Source of the DNA: Spirochaetaceae bacterium UBA1306
Lineage (GTDB): Bacteria > Spirochaetota > Spirochaetia > Treponematales > Rectinemataceae
Reading direction: 5' to 3'
DNA length: 64,000 nt
Assembly: GCA_002307245.1 (NCBI GenBank)
Contig: DBTW01000107.1
Coordinates: 3,760 to 67,759, forward strand
The notes beneath the pieces were generated by a model that saw nothing but the letters and a program-made list of their open reading frames with translations, was not told the DNA's origin and ran no database searches. This document shows positions 37,176 to 45,616 of this stretch, piece by piece. Position 1 is the stretch's first letter; the number at the start of each line of letters is the position of its first letter. The translations under genes and the position numbers were made by a program.

Positions 37176-37727
37176 ATGCCGAAGAACCGTTCGAAATCCC
37201 TATGCCTGGCCATCGCCTTGGCTATTTCCGCTTTCCCGGCCTTCTCAGCGGGTGGGGGCGACCTCATCGGGGGCGATTCCTGGGCTTGCCTGGTCGAAGC
37301 GCCGGAGGGTTGGGTCATGGACGAAGCATCGCTTCGTCTGCACGGCATTCAGGGACTCTTTGTCAAAGCGGGAGCCAGCTTCGATCCGACTCTCCTCCAT
37401 ATGTATATCTTCCCGAGCCCCAAGGCGCCTGGAGGGAGCGTATCCCTGGGGGATTTCATTAAAACCGATGAGGCCTCCTATGTAGCGACCCGCCAGGGGA
37501 TCCATGCGCGGACCTTGCCCGACTACGATCCGGGCATGGGCTATCGCTATGCCATGCGCGAGCTCGACGATTCGGTAGAGGGTTATTATGAGGCTATCGC
37601 ATATTACGAAGGCGAGGCGGCCTTCTTCGCCTTCATACTCTCCTGCCGCTCGCCCGAGGAGCGCAGCCGAGAGCGTGGCGCCCTCCTCGCGCTCCTGGAT
37701 TCCTTCACCTACCTCCGCAAGGAATAG
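37176..37727 (+). CDS. exported protein, function unknown (first of three)
   Basis: A 183-residue protein with a clear signal peptide (cleavage likely after PAFSA). No family is recognised. The mature part has WACLVEAPEGWVMD near its start, reminiscent of small exported proteins that sit in the periplasm, and two Cys residues that could pair. GAGGGG lies four bases before the ATG. It is followed after three bases by a second exported protein, so they are co-transcribed. Confidence 0.65.
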   Translation: MPKNRSKSLCLAIALAISAFPAFSAGGGDLIGGDSWACLVEAPEGWVMDEASLRLHGIQGLFVKAGASFDPTLLHMYIFPSPKAPGGSVSLGDFIKTDEASYVATRQGIHARTLPDYDPGMGYRYAMRELDDSVEGYYEAIAYYEGEAAFFAFILSCRSPEERSRERGALLALLDSFTYLRKE

Positions 37728-37730
37728 CGG

Positions 37731-38399
37731 ATGTCTTTCCCATCGAAGGCTCTCTCCGCGATCCTACTGGCCATCCACGCCCTAACCTTCGCGCAGATCC
37801 CTGGCGCCGCCCTTCCTCCCGGAGACGGAGGGGCGCGAACCAAGGCTCTCGCCGCCATAGCCGAGGCCGACCCGGAACTCTCCAGCCATTTTGGGCTATT
37901 CAAGATCAGGCCGGCAGCTACCGGAAGCTCCGACGCGAAGCTTGTCGTCGCGGCGAATATCGTCAGCTCCGTCGGCGGCAAGCGGGTAAGCCCCGAGGCC
38001 TTGGGGGAGATCGCAGCCAGGGAGAAGCTCTATACCGAGGACGCCTATGGCGCGAACTCGGTCCTGGGAGCCACGTCACTGTGCCGCCTTATGTCCCTTG
38101 CCATGGGCGGACGCTATTCGATCAGCCTGGAGCAACGGATCGTCGACCGAATTCCCTCGGAAGAAGCCCAGGATGCCGAAGCTTCGAGCGATCTCTTCGT
38201 GATCCTCGTCTATATCGACCGAGTCCCCATGATCGAGTCGCGACTCGCCTGGGGGCCCGACGGCCGAATCCTCCGAGTCTCTGTCGTCAATCCGCAGCTT
38301 GGCTCCGTGGGCGCGGTGCCATATAAGGCTCGGTCGGAATATGATCCGGAAGCCTTCGATGTTTGGGAGTTCTATCGCTTCAGGAAGGCAGCGAGATGA
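37731..38399 (+). CDS. exported protein, function unknown (second of three)
   Basis: A 222-residue protein with a signal peptide (about residues 1-22, FAQ) and no recognised family. The body is mixed alpha/beta by eye, with LFVILVYIDRVPMIESRLAW near the end. AAGGA precedes the ATG. Its stop overlaps the next start (ATGA), which argues for stoichiometric production with its neighbour. Confidence 0.6.
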   Translation: MSFPSKALSAILLAIHALTFAQIPGAALPPGDGGARTKALAAIAEADPELSSHFGLFKIRPAATGSSDAKLVVAANIVSSVGGKRVSPEALGEIAAREKLYTEDAYGANSVLGATSLCRLMSLAMGGRYSISLEQRIVDRIPSEEAQDAEASSDLFVILVYIDRVPMIESRLAWGPDGRILRVSVVNPQLGSVGAVPYKARSEYDPEAFDVWEFYRFRKAAR

Positions 38400-39094
38400 T
38401 GAAGCCCGCCTGCCTCGCCCTCGCCGCCTGCCTGGCCGCTGCCCCGGCGCTCGCGGCGCCGAGCGCCGGGAAGCTCGACCCGAAGATGCTCTGCGAGGGT
38501 TCCTGGTTTCTGAGCCTGGTCCCCGGCCAGCGGGAGGCTCTACGCTTCTTCGCCCTCGCTCCGGCCGACGCGTCGTCGCTCTATCTGCGGCGTTTTATGA
38601 CGCCCGCGTACTATCTCGACGCCCTGTCGGGCGACGAGCTTAAGGTCCTCCTCTGGCCCGGACCGAAGGAGCGGCGCCTCGACTTCTCGCCGGGCGACGG
38701 ATCCTTCAAGCGCGAGACGAATCCCGCCCTGCTCGAGTATCGCAGGACGGCTAAGGGCGGGTCGCCGTACGAGGGTGATTGGGAGATCGGGAAACCGGCG
38801 ATGGCCGTTTCGATACTGCGCTGCGAAAAACGGGCTTGGTCCCTCGTCATGTATTTCCCGGGCGATCCCCTCTCGGCCTTGCCCATGGGCTATTACCCGC
38901 TCTACCCCATCGGCGACGGCGTCTATCGCTCCTCATCGGCCTTCGCCGATTCCCTTATCGAGCTCGAGTACGATGGGGACTCGGATGCCCTGTTGATCCG
39001 CCCCCTTTTCAAGGAGCGGCCTCTCGCCGCCGAGCTCTACGACCCGGTCCGGGCTTGGCCGGGCAAGGAGGCGGGCGATGTGCGGGCTCGATAG
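38396..39094 (+). CDS. exported protein, function unknown (third of three)
   Basis: A 232-residue protein with a signal peptide (MMKPACLALAACLAAAPALA). No family is recognised. The mature part contains CEGSWFLSLVPGQREAL and LPMGYYPLYPIGDGVY. Its last 17 bases overlap the pentapeptide-repeat gene in another frame, so the operon continues into it. The whole group 37176-39668 may act together, but no function can be given. Confidence 0.6.
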   Translation: MMKPACLALAACLAAAPALAAPSAGKLDPKMLCEGSWFLSLVPGQREALRFFALAPADASSLYLRRFMTPAYYLDALSGDELKVLLWPGPKERRLDFSPGDGSFKRETNPALLEYRRTAKGGSPYEGDWEIGKPAMAVSILRCEKRAWSLVMYFPGDPLSALPMGYYPLYPIGDGVYRSSSAFADSLIELEYDGDSDALLIRPLFKERPLAAELYDPVRAWPGKEAGDVRAR

Positions 39095-39668
39095 GGAATC
39101 CTACGAGGGCGAGGCGATAGAGGGCCTCGACCTGACGGGCGCTCATCTCGGTGGGAAGGAATTCTACCGTTGTGACTTCAAGGGCTGCGACTTCACTGAG
39201 GCCGAGCTTGCCGGCAGCGTCTTCGAGGATTGCTCCTTCCATGAATGCAATCTCTCAAATCCCAAAGTTGCGGGGGCTCGTCTCATCAAGGCAGAGTTCT
39301 TCGATTGCAAGGTCGTAGGGATCAATTTTTACCATTTCGATCAGCTGTTATTCGATAGTCGCTTCACGGGCTCGAGGATCCAGAATTGCAACTTTAGCGA
39401 GCTCAAGATGAAGAGGGCTAGCTTTCTCGACTGCCGGATAGACGAGTGCGATTTCGAGGACGCCTTCCTGGTCGAGGCGAAGTTCGACGATTCGGTATTC
39501 CGCGAGACCCTCTTCCACGGCTGCGATCTCGAGCGGGCTTCCTTCCTCGAGGCCTCCGGCTATGCGATCGACCCTCGGACCAACAAGGTTAGGAAGGCCG
39601 TGTTCAGCGTCCCCGACGTATTGTCCCTCGTGGAGTGCCTTGGTGTGGTCATCAAGAACAGAGAATGA
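39078..39668 (+). CDS. pentapeptide-repeat protein
   Basis: A 196-residue right-handed quadrilateral beta-helix. From about residue 26 nearly every fifth residue is F or L at the centre of A(D/N)LXX-type repeats (FYRCDF, KGCDF, TEAEL, AGSVF, EDCSF, HECNL and so on), broken once near residue 88 (YHFDQ) as in Qnr/MfpA-like proteins. The C-terminus (YAIDPRTNKVRKAVFSVPDVLSLVECLGV) is a non-repeat cap. Relatives mimic DNA and shield gyrase from quinolones; many others have no known role. Gyrase protection is only a possibility. Confidence 0.88.
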   Translation: MCGLDRESYEGEAIEGLDLTGAHLGGKEFYRCDFKGCDFTEAELAGSVFEDCSFHECNLSNPKVAGARLIKAEFFDCKVVGINFYHFDQLLFDSRFTGSRIQNCNFSELKMKRASFLDCRIDECDFEDAFLVEAKFDDSVFRETLFHGCDLERASFLEASGYAIDPRTNKVRKAVFSVPDVLSLVECLGVVIKNRE

Positions 39669-39704
39669 GATAGTCCTCGAAGAGCCTACGGTCAAGGAGC
39701 GTCC

Positions 39705-40148
39705 ATGAAGAGCGATGAAGCGGAAGCCGTCTACCGATCGGGATTCAATTGCGCGCAGTCCGTGCTCATTCCTTTCGCGAGGGAGGGCGGCTTGACCGAG
39801 GCGGAGGCCGCAAGGATAGCCTCGCCCTTCGGCGCGGGCATGGCGAGGATGCAGGAGACCTGCGGCGCCGTCACCGGCGCCCTCATGGCTCTCGGCCTCG
39901 AGCGCGGATTCGAGAAGCCTGGCGACCAGGCGGGGAAGGACGGGATCCTCGCCGAGGCGAAGGGTTTCCTCGCCCGGTTCAAGTCCGAGCTCGGCACCGT
40001 ACTGTGCAAGGATTTCCTGGGCTGCGACCTCAATACCGAGGAGGGGCAGGCCTACCATAAGGCGACGAATCAACGCGAGCTCGTCTGCATGAATTGCGTC
40101 AGGCGCGCGGCGGCCATCGTCGAGTCGATGCGGGGCGAGGACGTATGA
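39705..40148 (+). CDS. C_GCAxxG_C_C family protein
   Basis: A 147-residue protein of the C_GCAxxG_C_C (redox-associated) family. The spaced Cys motif runs NCAQSVL, ETCGAVTGALMALGL, LCKDFLGCDL and LVCMNCVRRA. The family is common in anaerobes and thought to bind metal or carry redox-active cysteines. It follows the pentapeptide gene in the same direction after 36 bases. GGAG lies before the ATG. Confidence 0.8.
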   Translation: MKSDEAEAVYRSGFNCAQSVLIPFAREGGLTEAEAARIASPFGAGMARMQETCGAVTGALMALGLERGFEKPGDQAGKDGILAEAKGFLARFKSELGTVLCKDFLGCDLNTEEGQAYHKATNQRELVCMNCVRRAAAIVESMRGEDV

Positions 40149-40181
40149 TCATGAAGAACGAGGCCGACGCCGAAACGCCGC

Positions 40182-41057
40182 CTAGAAGATCAGCTGCTCG
40201 AGCCGTTTATCGTTCTTTTTCCAATCGGGATCGACCCGCACCGAGAGCTTAAGCCTCACGGAGTAGTCGAATATCCCCGCCAGGTCCGCTTCGGCTTCCT
40301 CCCGGATACGCTTGATCATGGAGCCGCCCTTCCCGATGAGCATGCCCTTCTGTGACTCGCGCTCCACGACGAGGTCGTAGGAGGCAAGGAGGCTGTCGTT
40401 CTCGCCCCGGGACGAGTCCTCGTAGGAGACGTATACGGCATGGGGAAGCTCGTCGCGCGTATGCAGGAAGACTTTCTCGCGGATGATCTCCGCGATGCGG
40501 AATACGGGCTCCTGGTCGGTATAGTACTCCTCGGGATACCAGGCGGGGCCCTCGGCGGCGCGGGCGTACAGGGCGGCCAGCAGCTCGTCCAGGCCGACGG
40601 CCTTGAGGGCCGAGACTTCTAGGATCGGCGCGGACGGGAACTTGGCGGCGATGAAGAGCCGCGCCGCCGCCGCGTCTGACTCGAGGGCGTCGACCTTGTT
40701 GATCGCGGCCACGAGGCGGCTGGATACCTGCGCGAGAGCGGCGGCGACGGCTTCCTCCTCGGGGCCCGGTCTCCTCGTCGCGTCGACGAGGTAGAGCACT
40801 ATGTCGGCGTCCGCGAATGCCTCGTCGGAGACATTGCGAAGGCGCAGGTTGAGTTTCTTCTCCGAGAGGTGGTAGCCGGGCGTGTCGAGGAAGACAAGTT
40901 GGCCCTCCGGCTTGTTGACGATGCCGCGTACGGTGTTGCGCGTGGTCTGCGGTACCGGGGATACGATGGAGACCTTCTCTCCGCAGAGCGCGTTGAGGAG
41001 TGTGGACTTGCCGGCGGAGGGCCTGCCGGCGATAGCTACGAATGCCGATTTGGCCAT
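40182..41057 (-). CDS. era: ribosome-assembly GTPase Era
   Basis: A 291-residue GTPase that binds 16S rRNA during 30S maturation. G1 is GRPSAGKST, G3 DTPGYH and G4 NKVD. The C-terminal KH domain (about 205-291) has GMLIGKGGSMIKRI as its GxxG loop. Length and order are typical. It lies ten bases after aroDE in the same transcription unit. Confidence 0.94.
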   Translation of the reverse strand: MAKSAFVAIAGRPSAGKSTLLNALCGEKVSIVSPVPQTTRNTVRGIVNKPEGQLVFLDTPGYHLSEKKLNLRLRNVSDEAFADADIVLYLVDATRRPGPEEEAVAAALAQVSSRLVAAINKVDALESDAAAARLFIAAKFPSAPILEVSALKAVGLDELLAALYARAAEGPAWYPEEYYTDQEPVFRIAEIIREKVFLHTRDELPHAVYVSYEDSSRGENDSLLASYDLVVERESQKGMLIGKGGSMIKRIREEAEADLAGIFDYSVRLKLSVRVDPDWKKNDKRLEQLIF

Positions 41058-41067
41058 GCTGCGCCCC

Positions 41068-42564
41068 TTAAGCTAGATAGGAATCCGGCGGCGATGCGCC
41101 GGTCCAGAGCTCGAACTGCGCCGCCGATTGATAGCGAAGCATTTTCCATCCGTTCGTGGTCTTGCAGCCCGAGGCCGAGGCGCGCTCGAGCATGGCGCTG
41201 CGCTCGGGCCGGTAGACCATGTCGAACACGGCCTCGCGGCCGGTGAACTCGTACCAATCCAGGGGGTCACCCTGGCGTTCGCCCTCCATGCCTACGCTCG
41301 TCGCCTGGACGATGATGTCCTGATGGTCGGCCACGAGCTCTGAGGAATGCTCCGTACAGGGGCCGTAGGCGAAGCCGTAGCGCTGGGCGAGGGCGCGGGC
41401 CTTGGCTACCGTCCGGTTGAGCACTACCGCGCTGGCGCCGAGATCCGCGAGGACGTGGGCTACTGCCTTGGCGACCCCGCCTGCGCCGACGAGGGTGACG
41501 CGGCGGCCGCGGAGGTCGGGGTGGCCGATGAATTCGAGGAGGGCTCTTTGGAATCCCTCGGCGTCGGTGTTGTAGCCGGTCCATCCGCCCTCCTCGAGGG
41601 CGATGGTGTTGCAGGCGCCGATGTCGAAGACCTCGGGGGAGCGGCGCGCGAGTCTTGCGCAGATCGCCTCCTTGAGGGGAACGGCCACGGAGGCGCCGCG
41701 GGCGCCCGTGGCCTCGAGGGCCGCGAGGAAGGATTCGACGTCGGCGGAAGGGATGGGGACGTAGACCGCGTCCATCCCGGCGGCCTTGAAGGCTGCGTTG
41801 TGGAGCTGGGGTGTCTTGGACGCCAGTACCTGGAGCCCGCCGCCCAGGGCGTAGACGGCTGTGCCTTCGCCGAGCTCGCGGAAACGGTAGGTCTCTTCCA
41901 GGGCCGAGGGGTCGAGATGGCCCGGCGCGGCGCCCGGCAGTCCGGCGCGTAGGGCGCTCGTATAGGCTATGCAGGTGCCGATCTTCGCGGCGAGGACGCG
42001 GCTCGGCATGCCGAACTCGCCCATGCCGACGATGATCCGCTCGCCCTTGGGCAGGCCGCGCGCCCAGGAATAGAGGCGGGCGAAGTCGTCAGCGCCCTTC
42101 GGCGTCACGGCTAGCTTGGGGATCTCGCCGGGCTCGAGGGCCAGCTCGGCCCAAGCCGCGCCCAGGTCGGCGGGCATGCCGGCGATATCGTGCCTGGACC
42201 TGATGATCCTGGTCCCGAAGGTATGGCAAGCCTCCTCGACGGCGGGGACGTGGAAGTCCGACTCGAGGTCGACGTAGGCGTAGTTGGCGCTCTGGTCGGG
42301 CCGGGCATAGGCGATGGCCTTGGCTAACATGACGAGGCGCTGGCCCTCGCCGTCGACGAAGCCGCCGCCATCGCACTTGCGGCGGACCGCGAGTATGCAG
42401 GGAAGGCCGGCGAGCACGGGAAAATCGCGGACCGCGAAGGCCTCGGAGGGATCGAGGAGATCGGCGCGCAGCTCGGCTATGTCCACCTTGCCGCGATAGC
42501 GCTCTAGGACGGCTAGGTTCTCCGCGATGGTCTTGGCCGTGAGCGAGAGGCAGATGAGGGGCAT
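41068..42564 (-). CDS. aroDE: fused 3-dehydroquinate dehydratase / shikimate dehydrogenase
   Basis: A 498-residue bifunctional shikimate-pathway enzyme. Residues 1-210 are type I dehydroquinase with the catalytic His in RSRHDIAG and the Schiff-base Lys in PKLAVTPKG. From about residue 225 it is shikimate dehydrogenase, with the catalytic Lys in SVAVPLKEAICARL, the Asp in NTDAEGF and the NADP loop GAGGVAKAV. The same fusion is known in plants and some spirochaetes and chlamydiae. AGGAGG precedes the ATG. It lies in one operon with the exported protein upstream and era downstream. Confidence 0.92.
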   Translation of the reverse strand: MPLICLSLTAKTIAENLAVLERYRGKVDIAELRADLLDPSEAFAVRDFPVLAGLPCILAVRRKCDGGGFVDGEGQRLVMLAKAIAYARPDQSANYAYVDLESDFHVPAVEEACHTFGTRIIRSRHDIAGMPADLGAAWAELALEPGEIPKLAVTPKGADDFARLYSWARGLPKGERIIVGMGEFGMPSRVLAAKIGTCIAYTSALRAGLPGAAPGHLDPSALEETYRFRELGEGTAVYALGGGLQVLASKTPQLHNAAFKAAGMDAVYVPIPSADVESFLAALEATGARGASVAVPLKEAICARLARRSPEVFDIGACNTIALEEGGWTGYNTDAEGFQRALLEFIGHPDLRGRRVTLVGAGGVAKAVAHVLADLGASAVVLNRTVAKARALAQRYGFAYGPCTEHSSELVADHQDIIVQATSVGMEGERQGDPLDWYEFTGREAVFDMVYRPERSAMLERASASGCKTTNGWKMLRYQSAAQFELWTGASPPDSYLA

Positions 42565-42583
42565 CCTCGTTCCTCCTGCGGCT

Positions 42584-43069
42584 TTAGAAATCCGCTCGGT
42601 AGAGATATGCGTCGACGATCCGGTCCTCCTGTGAGACGAGCCTGAGCCTGACCGGATACGATTTATAGGGCATGCGGTACTCGAGGAAGCCCGTGCCGCT
42701 CTCGTAGGGTTGGCCGAGGATGGAGAGGGCTTTATCCGTTGGGTCTCCGACGAAGAGACCGTAGATCGAGCCCTCGTAGGGCTTGGAGACGCGAATCTGC
42801 CAGAGTCGGTCGCCGAAGATGAAGAGCGTATACCCGGCCTTGTAAATGAGGGCGACGTCGTCCTGCCAAGCCGCCTCGCCGCGGACGGCTGCGACCGAGG
42901 CGGGGGCCCCGAATCGCGTAAAGGAGTCGGCGAGGCTCAATCCCAGGAGGGAAGAGGGATCGTCGTCGAGGATAACCGGGGCGGCGGGGGCTTGCGCCTG
43001 CGCGAAGGTCCCGAGGGTTATGGCGAAGACGAGGGCGAGGCAGCAGATGGGAACCGGGTGTCGAGGCAT
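42584..43069 (-). CDS. exported protein, function unknown
   Basis: A 161-residue protein with a signal peptide (about 1-25, AQA). No family is recognised. The mature part has LGLSLADSFTRFGAP followed by a beta-rich region with GDRLWQIRVSKPYEGSIYGLFVGD; this LG...F.G.P turn looks like small periplasmic beta proteins such as the BamE fold, but that is only an impression. It starts the aroDE-era transcription unit, 19 bases ahead of aroDE. Confidence 0.6.
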   Translation of the reverse strand: MPRHPVPICCLALVFAITLGTFAQAQAPAAPVILDDDPSSLLGLSLADSFTRFGAPASVAAVRGEAAWQDDVALIYKAGYTLFIFGDRLWQIRVSKPYEGSIYGLFVGDPTDKALSILGQPYESGTGFLEYRMPYKSYPVRLRLVSQEDRIVDAYLYRADF

Positions 43070-43197
43070 ACGGCAAAGACTCTACAGGAAGCGGCCCGGG
43101 CTGTCCATGCGCGCCGCGCGCCGATGCTGGCTTTCCTGTCTTGCGGCGACGGCTGCTTTCGTACAGAATAGTCAAAATTCGCTGCAAGGAGTTCTAC

Positions 43198-43839
43198 GTG
43201 CCGAGCGAACAGGCCGCTAAGCGGCTACCACCAGAGGCTCTCGACGCTTTTCTCGACGGCATCCTCGCCGAGCTCGACGAGCCCGCGGACCCCGTCGCCC
43301 TCAATGAGATCAGGGCGGCCTTCCGGAAGCGGGTCCCTTTTTCCAAGCGCTCCTATGCCGCGGCCGCCCTCATTCTCCGGGCCGCGGGTCTTTCCCGCGG
43401 GCCTGGACGCGTCCCTACCAAGGAGTCCCTCCCTCCCGCGCCGCGGGAGCAGAAAGCCCCGAGGGGGAAGAACCATCGTGATCGGGGCGATCGCCCGGAG
43501 CGCGGCGACGCCAACGCCAATGCGGATAGGGGCGATGGGCAGAGAGCGGGCCAGCCCCCACGGCCGCGTTTCGCCGGCGCAGGCACAACGCTCTTCTTCT
43601 CCATGGGCAAGCGCCAGAAGTTCTATCCCCGGATACTCATCGACCTGATCCAAGAGACCGCGGGGACGCCGCCCGAGGCTATCGGAGACGTTCGGGCCTT
43701 CGACAACTACTCCTTCGCCGATATCGAGCCCCAGAAGGCGGATAAGGTGATCGCGGCCCTCGACGGCTACGAGTACCGAGGCCGGAAGCTCTCGGTCGGC
43801 CCCGCGAAGAAGCGGGACGAGCAAAGCCAGGCGGAGTAG
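43198..43839 (+). CDS. DbpA-type RNA-binding domain protein without helicase
   Basis: A 213-residue protein. Residues 1-75 are helical (LPPEALDAFLDGILAELDEPADP), residues 80-130 are a low-complexity Arg/Gly/Asp/Pro linker, and residues 130-205 form a DbpA RNA-binding domain (TTLFFSMGKRQKFYPRILIDLI, FDNYSFADIEPQKADKVIAAL). That domain normally ends DbpA helicases and recognises 23S rRNA hairpin 92. Here it stands alone. The GTG at 43198 has AAGGAG upstream; an in-frame start at 43141 would add 19 unlikely residues. A chaperone for ribosome assembly, perhaps with the helicase at 35419, is an inference. Confidence 0.75.
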   Translation: MPSEQAAKRLPPEALDAFLDGILAELDEPADPVALNEIRAAFRKRVPFSKRSYAAAALILRAAGLSRGPGRVPTKESLPPAPREQKAPRGKNHRDRGDRPERGDANANADRGDGQRAGQPPRPRFAGAGTTLFFSMGKRQKFYPRILIDLIQETAGTPPEAIGDVRAFDNYSFADIEPQKADKVIAALDGYEYRGRKLSVGPAKKRDEQSQAE

Positions 43840-43847
43840 CTCCCGGG

Positions 43848-44921
43848 TTAGAGGGCGAGTCGCCAGAGTAGGAAAGCGAGGGCGAGGTTGATCGCGATGG
43901 CGAGCCCGAACGATAGGCCGGATCCTGCCGCGTAGGCGAAGGCATCGCGCTCCGCGGCCCTCGCCCTCAGCTCGGGGTCTCCCGTGACTATGAAACTGTC
44001 GTCGCCAGGGTCGGTCGGCGAGAATAGGGTCCGGTCCGATCGTGAGCCCGCGCTTCCCCCGATGGCCAGGGCCGAGGCGGGGGCGACTTCGCCTGCGGCG
44101 AGCTTCCTCCTGGCATAGCGCGGCTCGACGCCCTGCCCCGACGCCTCGTAGCGGAGGGGCAGGCGCAGGAGGTCACGCTCCGTTCGGAAGGCGAGGGCCC
44201 GCCGCCAAAGCCGATGGTAAAGGAAGAAGAGCGCGAGGCCGGGTGGGGCGAATGGCAGGACGGGGCTGGCCCCGATGAGGAATACCAGAGCCCGGACGGT
44301 CGAGAAGATCGAGGTCCGGAAGAGGAGCAGCAGCGCGCTGATCGCGACGACCCCGATGGACAGCGAGATGCGGGCCGGGTAGTTCCAGTACTCGTTCGGC
44401 GCCCGTCCGGCCGCCACGAGCCGCGGCGCGAGCCTTCCCTCGGTCCCATCGTGACAGACCGCCAATAAGGGCTCTTCGGGGCGGTCGACGAAGACAGGCC
44501 GGCCCCCTTCCAGCACGAGGATCCCTCCCACCGAAATACTCGTGCCCTCGACGAGGGAGGAAACCGAGCTCCAGCTCATCCGTTGCACCGATCCCGCCTC
44601 GGGGGGGCCGGGCGCGAGGACGTACAGCGGGGCACGGGAAAGATCCACCAAGGCGCTGACTCCCGCCCCGCGCACCCAGACCTTGTCGCTGCCCTCTATC
44701 GCGTCGATCGTCCCGCTTAGGCGGAATCGCCCCACCTCCGCCCTGCCCTCCCTCCGCGCGGCCGCGATATCACCATAATGGAGTCGGGCCGTCGCGCCGA
44801 GCACGATCACCCGGTCGCGGAACCGCCTCCACTGCTCTCGCAGCACGAAGGCGCCCGCGATGGGAATGAAGAGGTAGAAAAGCAAGGCGGCCGCGAGGGC
44901 GGCGTAGACTGGTAGAAGCAC
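43848..44921 (-). CDS. membrane protein of unknown function
   Basis: A 357-residue protein with one N-terminal helix (about 7-27), a soluble stretch of about 150 residues, a pair of helices (about 185-245) and a C-terminal helix. No family is recognised. The soluble stretch is beta-rich, with VDLSRAPLYVLAPGPPEAG. It is divergent from the MBL gene, whose promoter overlaps its start. Confidence 0.55.
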   Translation of the reverse strand: MLLPVYAALAAALLFYLFIPIAGAFVLREQWRRFRDRVIVLGATARLHYGDIAAARREGRAEVGRFRLSGTIDAIEGSDKVWVRGAGVSALVDLSRAPLYVLAPGPPEAGSVQRMSWSSVSSLVEGTSISVGGILVLEGGRPVFVDRPEEPLLAVCHDGTEGRLAPRLVAAGRAPNEYWNYPARISLSIGVVAISALLLLFRTSIFSTVRALVFLIGASPVLPFAPPGLALFFLYHRLWRRALAFRTERDLLRLPLRYEASGQGVEPRYARRKLAAGEVAPASALAIGGSAGSRSDRTLFSPTDPGDDSFIVTGDPELRARAAERDAFAYAAGSGLSFGLAIAINLALAFLLWRLAL

Positions 44922-44962
44922 GCTTGCGGTTCCTATGCGCGAAAGATTACAGTAACGATATC

Positions 44963-45616
44963 ATGGTGGAGAGGCTGACGGTAGGACCCATCGGAGAGAA
45001 CGCCTACGTCCTCGCGGGCGAGGGCTATTGCGTGCTCGTCGATCCCGGCGCCGATGCCTCCAGGATCCTATCCTTCCTGGACTCTCGTGGCCTCAAACCC
45101 GATCTCATCGTCGCCACACACGGGCACCTCGACCATTCCGCGGCCATTCCCGAGCTCTTAGCCGCCTGGCAAGCCCGGGGCTTCGCCGTGCCCCTGGCGG
45201 CCCATGCCGCGGATGCCGATTACTTCGGCGAAAAGGGCGAGGAGACGAATCGCAGCCTCTTCGCCGCCATCCGTGCCCTCGGGTATTTCAATGCCTACTG
45301 GAGGGCCCTGCCCGCGCCGGACATCCTATTGAATGACGGGGACTCCCTATCCGTCGGCCCGTTTCGCGTCGTCCATAGCCCGGGGCATACCCGCGGATCC
45401 ATCTGCCTCTACGACGAGGCTGCGGCCATCCTCGTGTCCGGGGACACCTTATTCCGCGACGGAGTGGGACGAACCGACGGCCCGGATTCCGACGGCGTCG
45501 CGCTCGAGGCCAGCCTCTCGCGGCTTCTCAAGCTACCGCCCGGGACGCAGGTGTTCCCCGGCCATGGCGAGGGCACGACTATAGGCCGGGAGTCGGGTAT
45601 ACTTCCTCGGCTATGA
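44963..45616 (+). CDS. metallo-beta-lactamase-fold hydrolase (glyoxalase II-like)
   Basis: A 217-residue hydrolase with the zinc motif THGHLDHSA (HxHxDH), a further His in VHSPGHTRGSICLY, Asp in VSGDTLFRDGVGRTDG and His in FPGHGEGTTI. This matches the YcbL/glyoxalase II-like group. The ATG at 44963 has no ribosome site; TTGCGG and TACAGT (18-base spacer) end nine bases before it, so the mRNA is probably leaderless. An in-frame TTG at 44924 is less likely. Its stop overlaps the apbE start. Confidence 0.85.
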   Translation: MVERLTVGPIGENAYVLAGEGYCVLVDPGADASRILSFLDSRGLKPDLIVATHGHLDHSAAIPELLAAWQARGFAVPLAAHAADADYFGEKGEETNRSLFAAIRALGYFNAYWRALPAPDILLNDGDSLSVGPFRVVHSPGHTRGSICLYDEAAAILVSGDTLFRDGVGRTDGPDSDGVALEASLSRLLKLPPGTQVFPGHGEGTTIGRESGILPRL

